NCBI GenBank assembly: GCA_040384645.1
Contig: JAZKIX010000171.1
Location: 1-27,561, forward strand
Reading direction: 5' to 3'
Source of the DNA: JAZKIX01 sp040384645
GTDB taxonomy: Bacteria; Pseudomonadota; Gammaproteobacteria; Burkholderiales; Burkholderiaceae_D
Length of the DNA: 27,561 nucleotides
Below the pieces are notes generated by a model. The model was not told the origin of the DNA. It did not search any database and saw only the letters and a list, made by a program, of their open reading frames with translations. The position numbers were made by a program, and so were the translations under genes. Below are positions 8,171 to 16,483 of this stretch, piece after piece (the first letter of the stretch is position 1; each line of letters opens with the position of its first letter).

Positions 8171-9457
8171 ATGGATTCCTTGAAAATTCCCCTTCACATT
8201 CTCCAATCGCCCCGCGTTGCTGTGATCGGCGGCGGTCCAGCCGGCTTAATGGCGGCTGAAGTATTGATCCAACACGGGATTCACGTCGATCTGTACGACG
8301 CCATGCCATCGGTCGGCCGCAAATTTTTACTGGCCGGGAAGGGCGGCATGAACCTGACCCATGCCGAATCGATAACGCCTTTCTTGAGCCGCTACGGCCA
8401 GCGCAGTGCGCAGATGGCGGCTTTGTTGGCCGAATTCAGTCCCGAGGATTTGCGCGCTTGGGTGCATGGTTTAGGCATCGATACTTTCGTCGGCAGTTCC
8501 GGGCGGGTATTCCCCGTCGATATGAAGGCAGCACCTTTGCTGCGTGCCTGGTTACACCGGCTGCGCGAGGCTGGCGTACGTTTTCATATGCGCCATCGCT
8601 GGCTCGGTTGGGGGGCCGCCGAAGATGATGGCGCCAGGCCGGACGCAGGCTTGCGTTTTAATACACCTGAAGGCGAGCAATTGGTAAACACCGATGCGGT
8701 CCTATTGGCGCTGGGTGGCGCCAGTTGGGCCAGACTCGGATCGGATGGCGCTTGGTTGCCCATCCTGACGCAACGCGGTGTCGCTGTCGCACCGCTGCGT
8801 CCGTCCAACTGCGGTTTCGATGTCGGCTGGAGCGCGCATTTTAAGTCGCGCTACGCCGGCCATCCCTTGACGTCGGTGACAATTGCTTATACCGATGCCA
8901 AAGGGACGGCTGATTATCGCCAGGGGCAGTTTGTCATTACTGACAGCGGCGTCGAGGGCAGCTTGATCTATGCCTTGTCGGCACCCTTGCGCGATCAGAT
9001 TGCGGCGCAGGGCAGTACCTTGATTCATCTCGACCTGGCACCCGGCTTGACTGCGGAAAAAGTGTTGATGGAAGTTTGCCGGCCACGTGGTTCTCGTTCA
9101 ATTTCGAGCCATTTGCAAAGTCGGATTGGGATTCATGGCGTCAAGGCTGGTTTGCTGCGTGAGTTAATGTCTGCATCCGATTTTGCTGATCTAACCCTCT
9201 TGGCCCGCAGGATCAAGGCCTTGCCCTTGCGTTTGGCCGCAGCGCGTCCGATTGACGAGGCGATCAGCACGGCTGGCGGCGTCCAATTTGAAGCGCTCGA
9301 TGACAACTTAATGTTGCAGTTAGCGCCCGGCGTATTTTGCGCCGGCGAGATGCTCGATTGGGAGGCGCCGACCGGCGGTTATCTATTGACCGGTTGTTTC
9401 GCTAGTGGCCGTGCCGCCGCACTCGGCACCGTTGCTTGGCTATCCAGTCAACATTAA
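8171..9457 (+). CDS. FAD-dependent oxidoreductase, HI0933/TIGR03862 family (flavoprotein)
   Basis: 428 residues. The N-terminal dinucleotide-binding motif VAVIGGGPAGLMAAE (about residues 16-30) with the acidic end of the second strand (VDLYDA) marks a Rossmann FAD-binding fold. The next conserved block, GRKFLLAGKGGMNLTHAE, is characteristic of the HI0933-like flavoproteins, and the C-terminal GVFCAGEMLDWEAPTGGYLLTGCFASGRAA is the second FAD-contacting segment. The PP_4765-like subgroup (TIGR03862) fits best. Substrate and physiological role are unknown; the wider family includes enzymes such as BaiN. Probably cytosolic: no signal peptide or membrane span. I chose ATG at 8171 rather than the TTG one codon earlier. 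Neither has a clear Shine-Dalgarno, and no later ATG leaves the FAD motif intact. Confidence 0.88.
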   Translation: MDSLKIPLHILQSPRVAVIGGGPAGLMAAEVLIQHGIHVDLYDAMPSVGRKFLLAGKGGMNLTHAESITPFLSRYGQRSAQMAALLAEFSPEDLRAWVHGLGIDTFVGSSGRVFPVDMKAAPLLRAWLHRLREAGVRFHMRHRWLGWGAAEDDGARPDAGLRFNTPEGEQLVNTDAVLLALGGASWARLGSDGAWLPILTQRGVAVAPLRPSNCGFDVGWSAHFKSRYAGHPLTSVTIAYTDAKGTADYRQGQFVITDSGVEGSLIYALSAPLRDQIAAQGSTLIHLDLAPGLTAEKVLMEVCRPRGSRSISSHLQSRIGIHGVKAGLLRELMSASDFADLTLLARRIKALPLRLAAARPIDEAISTAGGVQFEALDDNLMLQLAPGVFCAGEMLDWEAPTGGYLLTGCFASGRAAALGTVAWLSSQH

Positions 9458-9844
9458 TTTTTGTTTCACTTCCAACGCCATTTAATCCATCACATGGATT
9501 TATTTAATATCGATTTATTAGTAATACTTATTATGCGATATTGATTTTAATATCAAAACCGCGAAAAACATTATTGGAATGTGATCTTCAAACTCAGTAC
9601 TATCAAATCCGATTTATCGCAAGCCGGATGGAGCCAGGCAAAACAATCCTGTTTAAAGCTCACTTCGCGCAATGGTTGTCAGGAGCTACGTTGCGCATCA
9701 GCAACTTGGCGTACATCATGATTTCTTGACGAGAGACAACATGAAAAGCCTGTGATAGACGCATTATTGGATACCAGTAAGTATCAGTAAGGCAAGTCGG
9801 AATGAAGCGCAAAAAAATCCACTAATAATTCGAGGAGATCGGTT
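9458..9844 (+). promoter_or_regulatory. Upstream region of the sugar-transporter operon with several repeats
   Basis: This 387-base stretch has no believable gene. It contains an inverted repeat AATCCAT/ATGGATT with a 3-base spacer (9484-9500), GATATT/AATATC with a 6-base spacer (9537-9554), GTTGC/GCAAC with a 6-base spacer (9690-9705), and a tandem 10-base direct repeat TACCAGTAAG/TATCAGTAAG (9772-9791). TTGACG at 9726 with TGTGAT at 9751 is only a weak promoter candidate because the spacer is 19 bases. The GAGGAG ribosome-binding site at about 9832-9837 supports the GTG start at 9845. No regulator gene adjoins the operon. Confidence 0.4.
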
Positions 9845-10927
9845 GTGAAAAGAAGACAAGCAGTGAAGTTGATGAATTCTGTGGTTGGCGTTTTAGCGTT
9901 GAGCTTGGCTGGCGCGGCACCGTTTGCCAATGCTGCCGATAAAGGCACTATCGGCATTTCGATGCCGACCAAGTCATCGGCGCGCTGGATCGCCGATGGC
10001 AATAGCATGGTCAAAGTGTTTAAGGAAAAGGGCTATAACACCGACATGCAATACGCTGACGACGATATCCCGAATCAGTTGGCGCAAATCGAAAACATGG
10101 TCACCAAGGGCGTCAAAGTACTGGTGATCGCCGCTATCGATGGCACGACATTGTCTGACGTGCTGCAAAAAGCAGCCGACAAGGGCATCAAGGTGATCTC
10201 CTACGACCGTTTGATCCGCGGCTCCAAGAACGTGGATTACTACGCGACTTTCGATAATTTCCAGGTCGGCGTATTGCAAGCCAGCTATATCGAAAAAGCA
10301 CTCGACCTGAAGAGCGGCAAAGGCCCTTTCAATGTTGAATTGTTTGGCGGCTCGGCCGATGACAATAATGCGTTTTTCTTCTACGACGGCGCGATGTCGG
10401 TACTCAAGCCTTACATCGACAAAGGCAAGCTGGTGGTGCGCAGTAAGCAATTGGGTATGGACAAGGTAGCGACCTTGCGCTGGGATGGCGCCGTGGCACA
10501 AGCGCGTATGGATAATCTGCTCAGCGCTTTCTACACCAAAGACCGCGTCGATGCAGTGCTGTCACCGTATGACGGCCTGTCGATCGGTATCATTTCTTCG
10601 CTCAAGGGCGTTGGCTATGGCAGTGGCAATTTGAAGATGCCAGTTGTGACCGGACAAGATGCAGAAATCGCATCGGTCAAATCGATGATTCGCGGCGAAC
10701 AACGCTCAACCATTTTCAAAGATACGCGCGAATTGGCGAAAGTCACCGGCGGCATGGTCGATGCGATGTTGAGCGGCAAGAAGCCAGAAATCAACGATAC
10801 CAAGACCTACAACAATGGCATTAAGGTTGTACCTTCATACCTGTTGAAACCAGTCAGCGTCGATGTATCGAACTGGAAGCAAGTCTTGATCGGTAGTGGC
10901 TACTACACTGAAGATCAGATCAAATAA
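9845..10927 (+). CDS. chvE: ChvE-type multiple-monosaccharide ABC transporter substrate-binding protein
   Basis: Periplasmic sugar-binding protein of 360 residues. A basic N-terminus, a hydrophobic stretch and ANA|ADKG near residue 30 form a signal peptide. The mature part is a type I periplasmic-binding fold (Peripla_BP_4-like). The segments ISYDRLIRGSKNVDYYATFDN and NVELFGGSADDNNAFFFYDG closely match ChvE, which binds aldoses such as glucose, galactose, arabinose and xylose in Agrobacterium. The start is GTG, preceded by GAGGAG; there is no better in-frame start before the signal peptide. It heads an operon with an ATPase and a permease but is separated from them by an intrinsic terminator, so it should be made in excess, as binding proteins usually are. 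Exact sugar specificity cannot be read here; XylF is a more distant alternative. Confidence 0.9.
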   Translation: MKRRQAVKLMNSVVGVLALSLAGAAPFANAADKGTIGISMPTKSSARWIADGNSMVKVFKEKGYNTDMQYADDDIPNQLAQIENMVTKGVKVLVIAAIDGTTLSDVLQKAADKGIKVISYDRLIRGSKNVDYYATFDNFQVGVLQASYIEKALDLKSGKGPFNVELFGGSADDNNAFFFYDGAMSVLKPYIDKGKLVVRSKQLGMDKVATLRWDGAVAQARMDNLLSAFYTKDRVDAVLSPYDGLSIGIISSLKGVGYGSGNLKMPVVTGQDAEIASVKSMIRGEQRSTIFKDTRELAKVTGGMVDAMLSGKKPEINDTKTYNNGIKVVPSYLLKPVSVDVSNWKQVLIGSGYYTEDQIK

Positions 10928-10995
10928 TGTGTTTTGGCGCCTGGGGATCAGTGCTTAAATAAACTCCCCAGTGCACCATAGAACAAGGCAAGCTT

Positions 10996-11029
10996 AAAAA
11001 ATCCTGCGCCCTCCAGCGCAGGATTTTTT
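10996..11029 (+). terminator. Strong rho-independent terminator between binding-protein and ATPase genes
   Basis: A 14-bp perfect stem, AAAAAATCCTGCGC (10996-11009) and GCGCAGGATTTTTT (11016-11029), closes a 6-base loop CCTCCA. The T run of the right arm serves as the U tract, and the mirrored A run makes it potentially bidirectional. It lies 68 bases after the chvE stop and about 89 before mmsA. Confidence 0.88.
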
Positions 11030-11117
11030 AAATGGTCATCGACAAAATAGAGTGGAAACCGCAAGCGTTGTCATGCACAGGGCTGCATATTCCGCCGTTT
11101 AGGAGAATGGGTAAAAC

Positions 11118-12647
11118 ATGGATGCAATCCTGGAGATGCGCGGCATTAAAAAAACCTTCCCGGGGGTCAAGGCGCTCGACAATGTCAATTTGCTGGTGCG
11201 GGCCGGTGAAATTCATGCAGTCGTGGGAGAAAACGGCGCCGGCAAATCGACGTTGATGAAGGTGTTGAGCGGCGTTTATCCGCACGGCACTTATTCTGGC
11301 GAGATTCATTTCCAAGGCAGTGAACGCCGTTTTAAAAATATTGCCGATAGCGAAAAAATCGGCATCATCATCATCCATCAAGAATTGGCGTTGGTGCCTT
11401 TGCTATCAATTGCTGAAAACATTTTTCTCGGCAACGAGCAAGCTAAAAATGGCATCATCGATTGGGTCACATCGCATACCAAAACGGTCGAGTTGCTTAA
11501 AAAAGTCGGCTTGAACGAATCGCCCAGCACGCTCATTACCAATCTCGGCGTCGGTAAACAACAGTTGATCGAGATTGCCAAAGCCTTGTCCAAGGAAGTT
11601 AAATTATTGATCCTGGACGAGCCGACGGCGAGCCTGAACGAGAGCGATAGCGATGCCTTGCTGGAGCTATTGCTTGAGTTGAAATCGCATGGCATTTCAT
11701 CGATCCTGATTTCGCACAAGCTGAATGAAATTTCCAAAGTGGCCGATTCGATCACGGTGCTGCGCGACGGCAGCTCGGTCGATATGCTCGATTGCAAAAA
11801 AGAAGTCATCAGCGAAGACCGCATCATCAAAAGCATGGTCGGGCGCGAAATGGCAGACCGTTATCCCAAGCGCACGCCGAAGATTGGCGAAACCGTGTTT
11901 GAGGTCAAGGATTGGCATGTGTATCACCATCTGCACGCCGACCGCGAGCTGATCAAGGGCGTCGACCTGCACGTTAAGCGTGGCGAAATCGTTGGCATCG
12001 CCGGTCTGATGGGGGCAGGGCGCACCGAGCTGGCGATGAGTATTTTCGGTCGTTCTTACGGCCAGAAAATCAGCGGAAAAGTGCGCTTGCATGGCAAGGA
12101 AATCAACGTTAGCACGATCCAGAAAGCGGTCGCCAACGGCATCGCCTACGTTACCGAAGACCGCAAAGTTTACGGCTTGGTGTTGGGTGAAGATATCAAG
12201 AAAAACATCACCCTAGCCAATCTGGATGGTGTCGCGACACGTACCGTGATCGACGACGGCAAGGAATACACGGTTGCCAAGGATTACCGTACCAAACTCA
12301 ATATCCGCTGCGCCGACGTGTATCAGGAAGTGGTCAATCTGTCGGGCGGCAACCAGCAAAAAGTGGTGCTCAGCAAATGGCTTTTTTCCAAGCCGGAGGT
12401 GTTGATCCTGGACGAGCCGACACGCGGCATTGATGTCGGTGCCAAATTCGAAATTTATACCATCATCAACCAGCTCGCCGACGAAGGTAAATGCATCGTC
12501 ATGATTTCATCGGAAATGCCGGAATTGCTGGGTATGTGTGACCGCATTTATGTCATGAATGAGGGCGCATTTGTCGGCGAGTTTTTGGCTGAGGATGCGT
12601 CGCAAGAAAACATCATGCGTGCAATTATGAAAAATGGGAAAAATTGA
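11118..12647 (+). CDS. mmsA: Multiple-monosaccharide ABC transporter ATP-binding protein (MmsA/GguA type)
   Basis: Fused double ATPase of 509 residues, the usual size for the sugar-importer (CUT2) class. The first domain has Walker A GENGAGKST (about residues 37-45), a signature region IGVGKQQLIEIAKAL-like in place of the classical LSGGQ, and Walker B LLILDEPTASL. The second domain has the degenerate loop GLMGAGRTEL, the signature LSGGNQQK and LILDEPTRGIDVGAK. It energises import of the sugar delivered by the upstream binding protein, on the cytoplasmic side of the inner membrane. AGGAG lies 12 bases before the ATG. The last bases overlap or abut the permease start, so the two are coupled. 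XylG and RbsA are relatives; the ChvE-like partner favours the MmsA/GguA name. Confidence 0.92.
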   Translation: MDAILEMRGIKKTFPGVKALDNVNLLVRAGEIHAVVGENGAGKSTLMKVLSGVYPHGTYSGEIHFQGSERRFKNIADSEKIGIIIIHQELALVPLLSIAENIFLGNEQAKNGIIDWVTSHTKTVELLKKVGLNESPSTLITNLGVGKQQLIEIAKALSKEVKLLILDEPTASLNESDSDALLELLLELKSHGISSILISHKLNEISKVADSITVLRDGSSVDMLDCKKEVISEDRIIKSMVGREMADRYPKRTPKIGETVFEVKDWHVYHHLHADRELIKGVDLHVKRGEIVGIAGLMGAGRTELAMSIFGRSYGQKISGKVRLHGKEINVSTIQKAVANGIAYVTEDRKVYGLVLGEDIKKNITLANLDGVATRTVIDDGKEYTVAKDYRTKLNIRCADVYQEVVNLSGGNQQKVVLSKWLFSKPEVLILDEPTRGIDVGAKFEIYTIINQLADEGKCIVMISSEMPELLGMCDRIYVMNEGAFVGEFLAEDASQENIMRAIMKNGKN

Positions 12648-12648
12648 A

Positions 12649-13872
12649 ATGACAAGCATCAATACAGCAAGCGCCGATGCCAACCCGGCGACAACAGCGC
12701 CCGCGCCCGATCAAAAGAAACAATATACCGGCTTCATCAAGAGCAATATCCGTGAATACGGCATGCTCATTTCTCTGGTCGCGATCATGGCGTTTTTTCA
12801 AGTCATGACGGACGGTACCTTGATGCGACCGCTCAATCTGACCAATCTAATTTTACAAAACAGTTATATCGTGATCATGGCGCTGGGCATGTTGATGGTG
12901 ATCGTGGCCGGCCATATCGACCTGTCGGTCGGCTCTGTGGTTGGTTTTATCGGTGCGCTGGCTGCGGTGATGATGGTCGAATACCACGTCAATTTTTTGA
13001 TCACCACCATCGTCTGCATCGTTGCCGGTGCCGCGATTGGGGCGGCGCAGGGCTATTGGGTGGCCTTCTTCAAAATACCGTCCTTCATTGTCACCTTGGC
13101 AGGGATGCTGGTGTTCAAAGGTTTGACGCTGGCGTTGTTGCAAGGGCAATCGGTTGGTCCTTTTCCAGAAGAGTTCCAAAAAATTAGTTCTGGTTTTATC
13201 CCTGACTTGTTTGACGGCAGCGAATTGCGCCTGACGTCGTTGCTGGTCGGCGTCTTCATTGCGGCTGCCCTGATCATCGTCAAAGTGAACGCGCGCCGGC
13301 ATCAGGCCAGACATGCGATGGAAGACGAGCCTTTTCCATTTTTCATGGTCAAAAATCTATTGTTTGCCGCCGTGATCATATTTTTCACTTATATGCTCTC
13401 GACATATAAAGGGTTGCCCAATGTCTTGATCATCATGTTTATCCTGATGGTTGGCTACACCTTTGTGACCAATCGCACCACGATCGGTCGGCGCGTGTAT
13501 GCAGTTGGCGGCAACGAAAAAGCGGCGCGTCTATCCGGGATTAAAACTGACCGTGTCTCGTTCTACACCTTCGTCAATATGGGCGCGCTGGCTGCACTGG
13601 CGGGCTTGGTATTTGCTGCAAGGCTCAATACCGCGACGCCGAAAGCAGGTACCGGCTTCGAGCTGGACGTGATCGCAGCCTGTTTCATCGGGGGCGCTTC
13701 CGCCTCGGGTGGCGTCGGCAAAGTCATGGGCGCGGTGATCGGCGCCTTCATCATGGGCGTCATGAATAACGGTATGTCGATCATGGGTATCGGCATCGAT
13801 TACCAGCAAGTGATCAAGGGCTTGGTGCTGTTGGCGGCAGTGTTTGTGGACGTGTATAACAAGAATAAGTAG
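12649..13872 (+). CDS. mmsB: Multiple-monosaccharide ABC transporter permease (MmsB/GguB type)
   Basis: Inner-membrane permease of 407 residues in the BPD_transp_2 (ribose/xylose) family. A polar 30-residue tail precedes a run of about ten hydrophobic spans. Family landmarks include GHIDLSVGSVVGF, FIVTLAGMLVFKG, RRVYAVGGNEKAARLSGI and the glycine-rich FIGGASASGGVGKVMGAVIGAFIMGVMNNG. I chose ATG 12649 because GGGA lies about 10 bases before it. The alternative ATG at 12634 overlaps the end of mmsA by 14 bases, has no Shine-Dalgarno and would add five residues. It forms the channel for the sugar bound by the ChvE-type protein. A hairpin follows 25 bases after the stop. Confidence 0.92.
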   Translation: MTSINTASADANPATTAPAPDQKKQYTGFIKSNIREYGMLISLVAIMAFFQVMTDGTLMRPLNLTNLILQNSYIVIMALGMLMVIVAGHIDLSVGSVVGFIGALAAVMMVEYHVNFLITTIVCIVAGAAIGAAQGYWVAFFKIPSFIVTLAGMLVFKGLTLALLQGQSVGPFPEEFQKISSGFIPDLFDGSELRLTSLLVGVFIAAALIIVKVNARRHQARHAMEDEPFPFFMVKNLLFAAVIIFFTYMLSTYKGLPNVLIIMFILMVGYTFVTNRTTIGRRVYAVGGNEKAARLSGIKTDRVSFYTFVNMGALAALAGLVFAARLNTATPKAGTGFELDVIAACFIGGASASGGVGKVMGAVIGAFIMGVMNNGMSIMGIGIDYQQVIKGLVLLAAVFVDVYNKNK

Positions 13873-13897
13873 TTGAATTTGGTTAAATGTTGCCGCA

Positions 13898-13933
13898 GAT
13901 GCTGATGGTGGACTTGGGCAGGCCATCAGCATC
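13898..13933 (+). terminator. Hairpin downstream of mmsB
   Basis: GATGCTGATGG (13898-13908) and CCATCAGCATC (13923-13933) form an 11-bp perfect stem with a 14-base loop. No T run follows, so it may be a transcript-stabilising 3' hairpin or an imperfect terminator rather than a classical intrinsic one. Confidence 0.5.
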
Positions 13934-14040
13934 CCAGCTTGTTACGTTGGCGCATGCCGCGGCATACATGTGATCGGACATCGCGCTGCATGCTCCCTGA
14001 CCAGCAACGACCGCCCAAATTGCTTACATTTGTTGAATTA

Positions 14041-14109
14041 TACTGGTGGCAGTATTAAAAATAGCCCAATAGATACGTGCGGGATTGGTATTGTTTTGGC
14101 CTATACCCC
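14041..14109 (+). repeat. Dispersed 69-bp repeat, copy B
   Basis: Gap-free counterpart of 7894-7962: same orientation, same TACTGGT start and TATACCCC end, 36 of the first 43 bases identical. It lies in the convergent intergenic space after the sugar-transporter operon. Confidence 0.7.
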
Positions 14110-14186
14110 CTGCGTTCTATTGCCTGACATCCGCCGCAAGCGAAGGCGTGCGAAACTTGCCGTGAAGTGTTCCGTTGATGTGGCGC

Positions 14187-14645
14187 TCAGGCGCCGGACT
14201 TATTCTCAATCAAAGTTGCCTTATCTCTTACCAAGTGCGCGGACTTTCCTGACTCAAGTAGCGTCTTCAGATCACACAAAACGATACTGAACCCTTCGGT
14301 GGCGTTTACCACTTGAGCCAGGCTTTGTTCGCCTTCTTCAAATCCTCGCACCTGGACGCTCACGATGGTTGACTTCTCGTGTGTTTCGACCAATGTTATA
14401 TCTACGTTAAGCGCACCTTCCGACCATACAAAGGCGAGGTGCCTCGGATCTTCAAACGCAATTACCGACACGCGCTCCATAGCACCTGCCACCATGAACT
14501 GCCAATCCACCTGCGCTCCCATCTGAAGTGGCCCGGTAGTACTTTCCAGCCAGAACTGTGTGANNNNNNNNNNGACGAACGCATTGAATACGTCTTCTGC
14601 AGGTCGCCGGATCAGCATCTGCGCTTGGGCTACCAGATCAGCCAT
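14187..14645 (-). CDS. SRPBCC/START-like (AHSA1-type) domain protein, interrupted by a 10-N gap
   Basis: About 152 residues if the ten N are the true length; the frame is kept across them. The N-terminal VAQAQMLIRRPAEDVFNAFV, then after the gap TQFWLESTTGPLQMGAQVDWQF, and later VWSEGALNVDITLVE are typical of small SRPBCC hydrophobic-ligand-binding proteins of the Aha1/START-like group (first strand and helix, then the FW motif). About four to five residues would be expected in the gap, in agreement with ten bases. The start at 14645 is fixed by GAAGGAG eight bases upstream; a longer open frame to 14942 lacks family similarity. Ligand and function are unknown. It stands alone, convergent with the transporter operon and divergent from flhB. 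Confidence 0.82.
   Translation of the reverse strand: MADLVAQAQMLIRRPAEDVFNAFVXXXXTQFWLESTTGPLQMGAQVDWQFMVAGAMERVSVIAFEDPRHLAFVWSEGALNVDITLVETHEKSTIVSVQVRGFEEGEQSLAQVVNATEGFSIVLCDLKTLLESGKSAHLVRDKATLIENKSGA
14564..14573. other. Assembly gap (10 N) inside the START-like gene
   Basis: Ten N between AFV and TQFW of the START-like protein. The reading frame is preserved across it, so the stated length may be correct. Confidence 0.95.
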
Positions 14646-15277
14646 AGTGGACTCCTTCAACAAGAACAATGAGAAACAGCAGAACAATGGCGCTTGTAAT
14701 CGTTCTACCTGTTGCGCTGAGAGCGATATGTGCCACGCCTGACTGTATTTAAATTGACATGATCGGCAGGCATGCAAGGGCAAAGCCGTAAGCATGACCG
14801 CGCTAGGATCGAAGTCATTGCGTTGACTAAAAAAGATCAACATGGTTCTGAGACTATGAACGCAACTTGCGCAAACTGACCTATTTAACGAGAAATGCGT
14901 TCGGATATTGGTTTGCGGGAAGAAACCGGGTGGTAGGTCCAATACCCGAAGGCAGACCGATCCTCATTGGGTAGATCTTCCAAGGCCAACCTGACGTTGA
15001 CTAGGTATGAGACACATGTGGTTGGCGATAATGCCAGCCAGAGCATGTGCCTGTGGCCTTGTATTGCTAGTGGTTTTGAGCAAGACCGGAGGTCCGTTCA
15101 TTGCAGTGCATCGTCGTGTTTCATGGCTCAAAATAATTTCCCATAGGCAAATCGAATTACGGGCGATTTCCCCGCTTATTCCCGTGATGCTCTTAACGCA
15201 ATCTCGCCAATAATTGACTCTGCGTGGTCTGTCATTACCTCATCCGCATGTAAGACAGGCTGCAACAGGAGTCGGCC
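14646..15277. other. 632-base stretch without a convincing gene, upstream of flhB
   Basis: Between divergent START-like and flhB genes. The longest plus-strand frame (15007-15213, 68 residues) has no recognisable family and no Shine-Dalgarno. The 3' part must contain the promoter of the long flagellar operon. GCCAATAA at about 15205-15212 resembles a sigma-28 -10 box, but no matching -35 lies 11-15 bases upstream, so I do not call it. AGGAG at about 15267-15271 is the flhB ribosome-binding site. Confidence 0.5.
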
Positions 15278-16483
15278 ATGGCCGAAGAAAGCGATCTCGA
15301 AAAGACTGAACCCGCGTCGCCCCAGCGCCTTGAAAAAGCGCGTGAGGAAGGCGATGTGCCGCGGTCACGCGAGCTGGCTACGGTCACCGTGTTGCTGGCG
15401 GCAGGCGGCGCCTTATGGATCACTGGCGAAAATCTGGTGCGGCACCTTAATGCGGCGCTCCGTTCGGGACTGGGATTCGATCGCGATCAGGCCTTTGATG
15501 CGGATTTGTTGCTGACGCGGATCGCGCATGACTTGATGGATGTGTTGCTGACCTTTATACCGATGGGGGCAGTGGTGATGCTAGTGGCGATTGCCTCGCC
15601 TTTGCTGATTGGCGGCTGGCTATTTAGTGCCAATGCGTTGATGCCTAAATTTGGCCGCATGAGCCCATTTAAAGGCTTGGGCAATATGGTGTCGACCCAT
15701 TCCGCAGTGGAATTGGGCAAGGCGATTGCCAAGACCATTCTGGTGAGTGCCGTGGCCTGGATGGTGATCATGCATCAAAAGGAAGCGGTGTTGGCGCTAG
15801 GACTTGAATCGGTCAAGGCTGGCAGCGCCCACATGGTCCATCTTTTGTTAACGACGTTCATGGCAATCGTCGGCGGGCTGGTAATTATCGCGGCAATCGA
15901 TGCGCCATATCAGATGTGGAATTACGCCAATAAGCTGAAAATGACGCGCCAGGAAGTCACGCAAGAAGCCAAGGAATCGGATGGTAACCCGCAAATTAAA
16001 GCCAAGATTCGCGCCCAGCAGCGTGAAATGGCGAGACGTCGCATGATGTCCGAAGTTCCCACCGCGGATGTGGTGGTCACCAATCCGACCCATTATGCGG
16101 TGGCCTTGAAATATGCCGAAGGCAAGATGGGTGCACCGACCGTAGTGGCAAAAGGTGCCGATGAAGTGGCCGCCAAAATCCGCGAAATCGCACAAAAAAA
16201 TAATGTAACCATCATGGAAGCGCCGCCGCTGGCCCGCGCCTTGTTCCGCCACACAGAATTGGGCGACCAGATTCCAGAAGCTTTGTATACCGCTGTGGCC
16301 GAGGTATTGGCCTACGTCTTTCAGCTACGGGTCTATCGGCAAAAAGGCGGCGTTCGGCCCGACATGCCAAGTGATCTGGTCGTGCCTGCACAGCTTGACC
16401 CACTCAATCCAGTTGCGCTCAAAGCCGCTGCCCTCAGCGCTTCAAACAATGCCGCTAGTCGTAGCAATGGGGTGATCCAATGA
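15278..16483 (+). CDS. flhB: Flagellar type III export switch protein FlhB
   Basis: 401 residues. It has a charged N-terminus (EKTEPASPQRLEKAREEGDVPRSREL), four membrane spans and a cytoplasmic C-terminal domain with the self-cleavage motif NPTH at residues 269-272, the canonical numbering. Cleavage after that asparagine switches the export gate from rod/hook to filament substrates. The C-terminal tail beyond VYRQKGG is longer than in enterobacteria and rich in Ala, Pro and Ser. AGGAG lies before the ATG. The stop overlaps the flhA start (ATGA), so it is the first gene of the flhB-flhA-flhF-flhG-fliA-motC-motD run. It acts at the base of the flagellar export apparatus in the inner membrane. 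Confidence 0.97.
   Translation: MAEESDLEKTEPASPQRLEKAREEGDVPRSRELATVTVLLAAGGALWITGENLVRHLNAALRSGLGFDRDQAFDADLLLTRIAHDLMDVLLTFIPMGAVVMLVAIASPLLIGGWLFSANALMPKFGRMSPFKGLGNMVSTHSAVELGKAIAKTILVSAVAWMVIMHQKEAVLALGLESVKAGSAHMVHLLLTTFMAIVGGLVIIAAIDAPYQMWNYANKLKMTRQEVTQEAKESDGNPQIKAKIRAQQREMARRRMMSEVPTADVVVTNPTHYAVALKYAEGKMGAPTVVAKGADEVAAKIREIAQKNNVTIMEAPPLARALFRHTELGDQIPEALYTAVAEVLAYVFQLRVYRQKGGVRPDMPSDLVVPAQLDPLNPVALKAAALSASNNAASRSNGVIQ

Larger units (their letters stand above)
13873..14186. other. Gene-free region between permease and START-like gene (convergent)
   Basis: A 314-base stretch between two converging genes. It holds a hairpin just after mmsB (13898-13933) and copy B of the dispersed repeat (14041-14109). 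I see no credible coding frame. Confidence 0.6.

Noticed and set aside
9484..9500. AATCCAT/ATGGATT inverted repeat as a terminator after the flavoprotein gene
   Set aside because: Only 7 bp of AT-rich stem with a 3-base loop and no proper T run.
11028..12092. Antisense open frames across mmsA
   Set aside because: The sense strand encodes a complete ABC ATPase with all motifs; the antisense frames have no family features.
14646..14942. N-terminal extension of the START-like protein to an ATG at 14942
   Set aside because: The extra 99 residues lack family similarity, and a good GAAGGAG site precedes the internal ATG at 14645.
15205..15212. GCCAATAA as a sigma-28 -10 box for flhB
   Set aside because: No TAAA-like -35 lies at the required distance, so it is likely chance.
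15007..15213. 68-residue open frame upstream of flhB
   Set aside because: No ribosome-binding site, no recognisable family, and composition consistent with chance.
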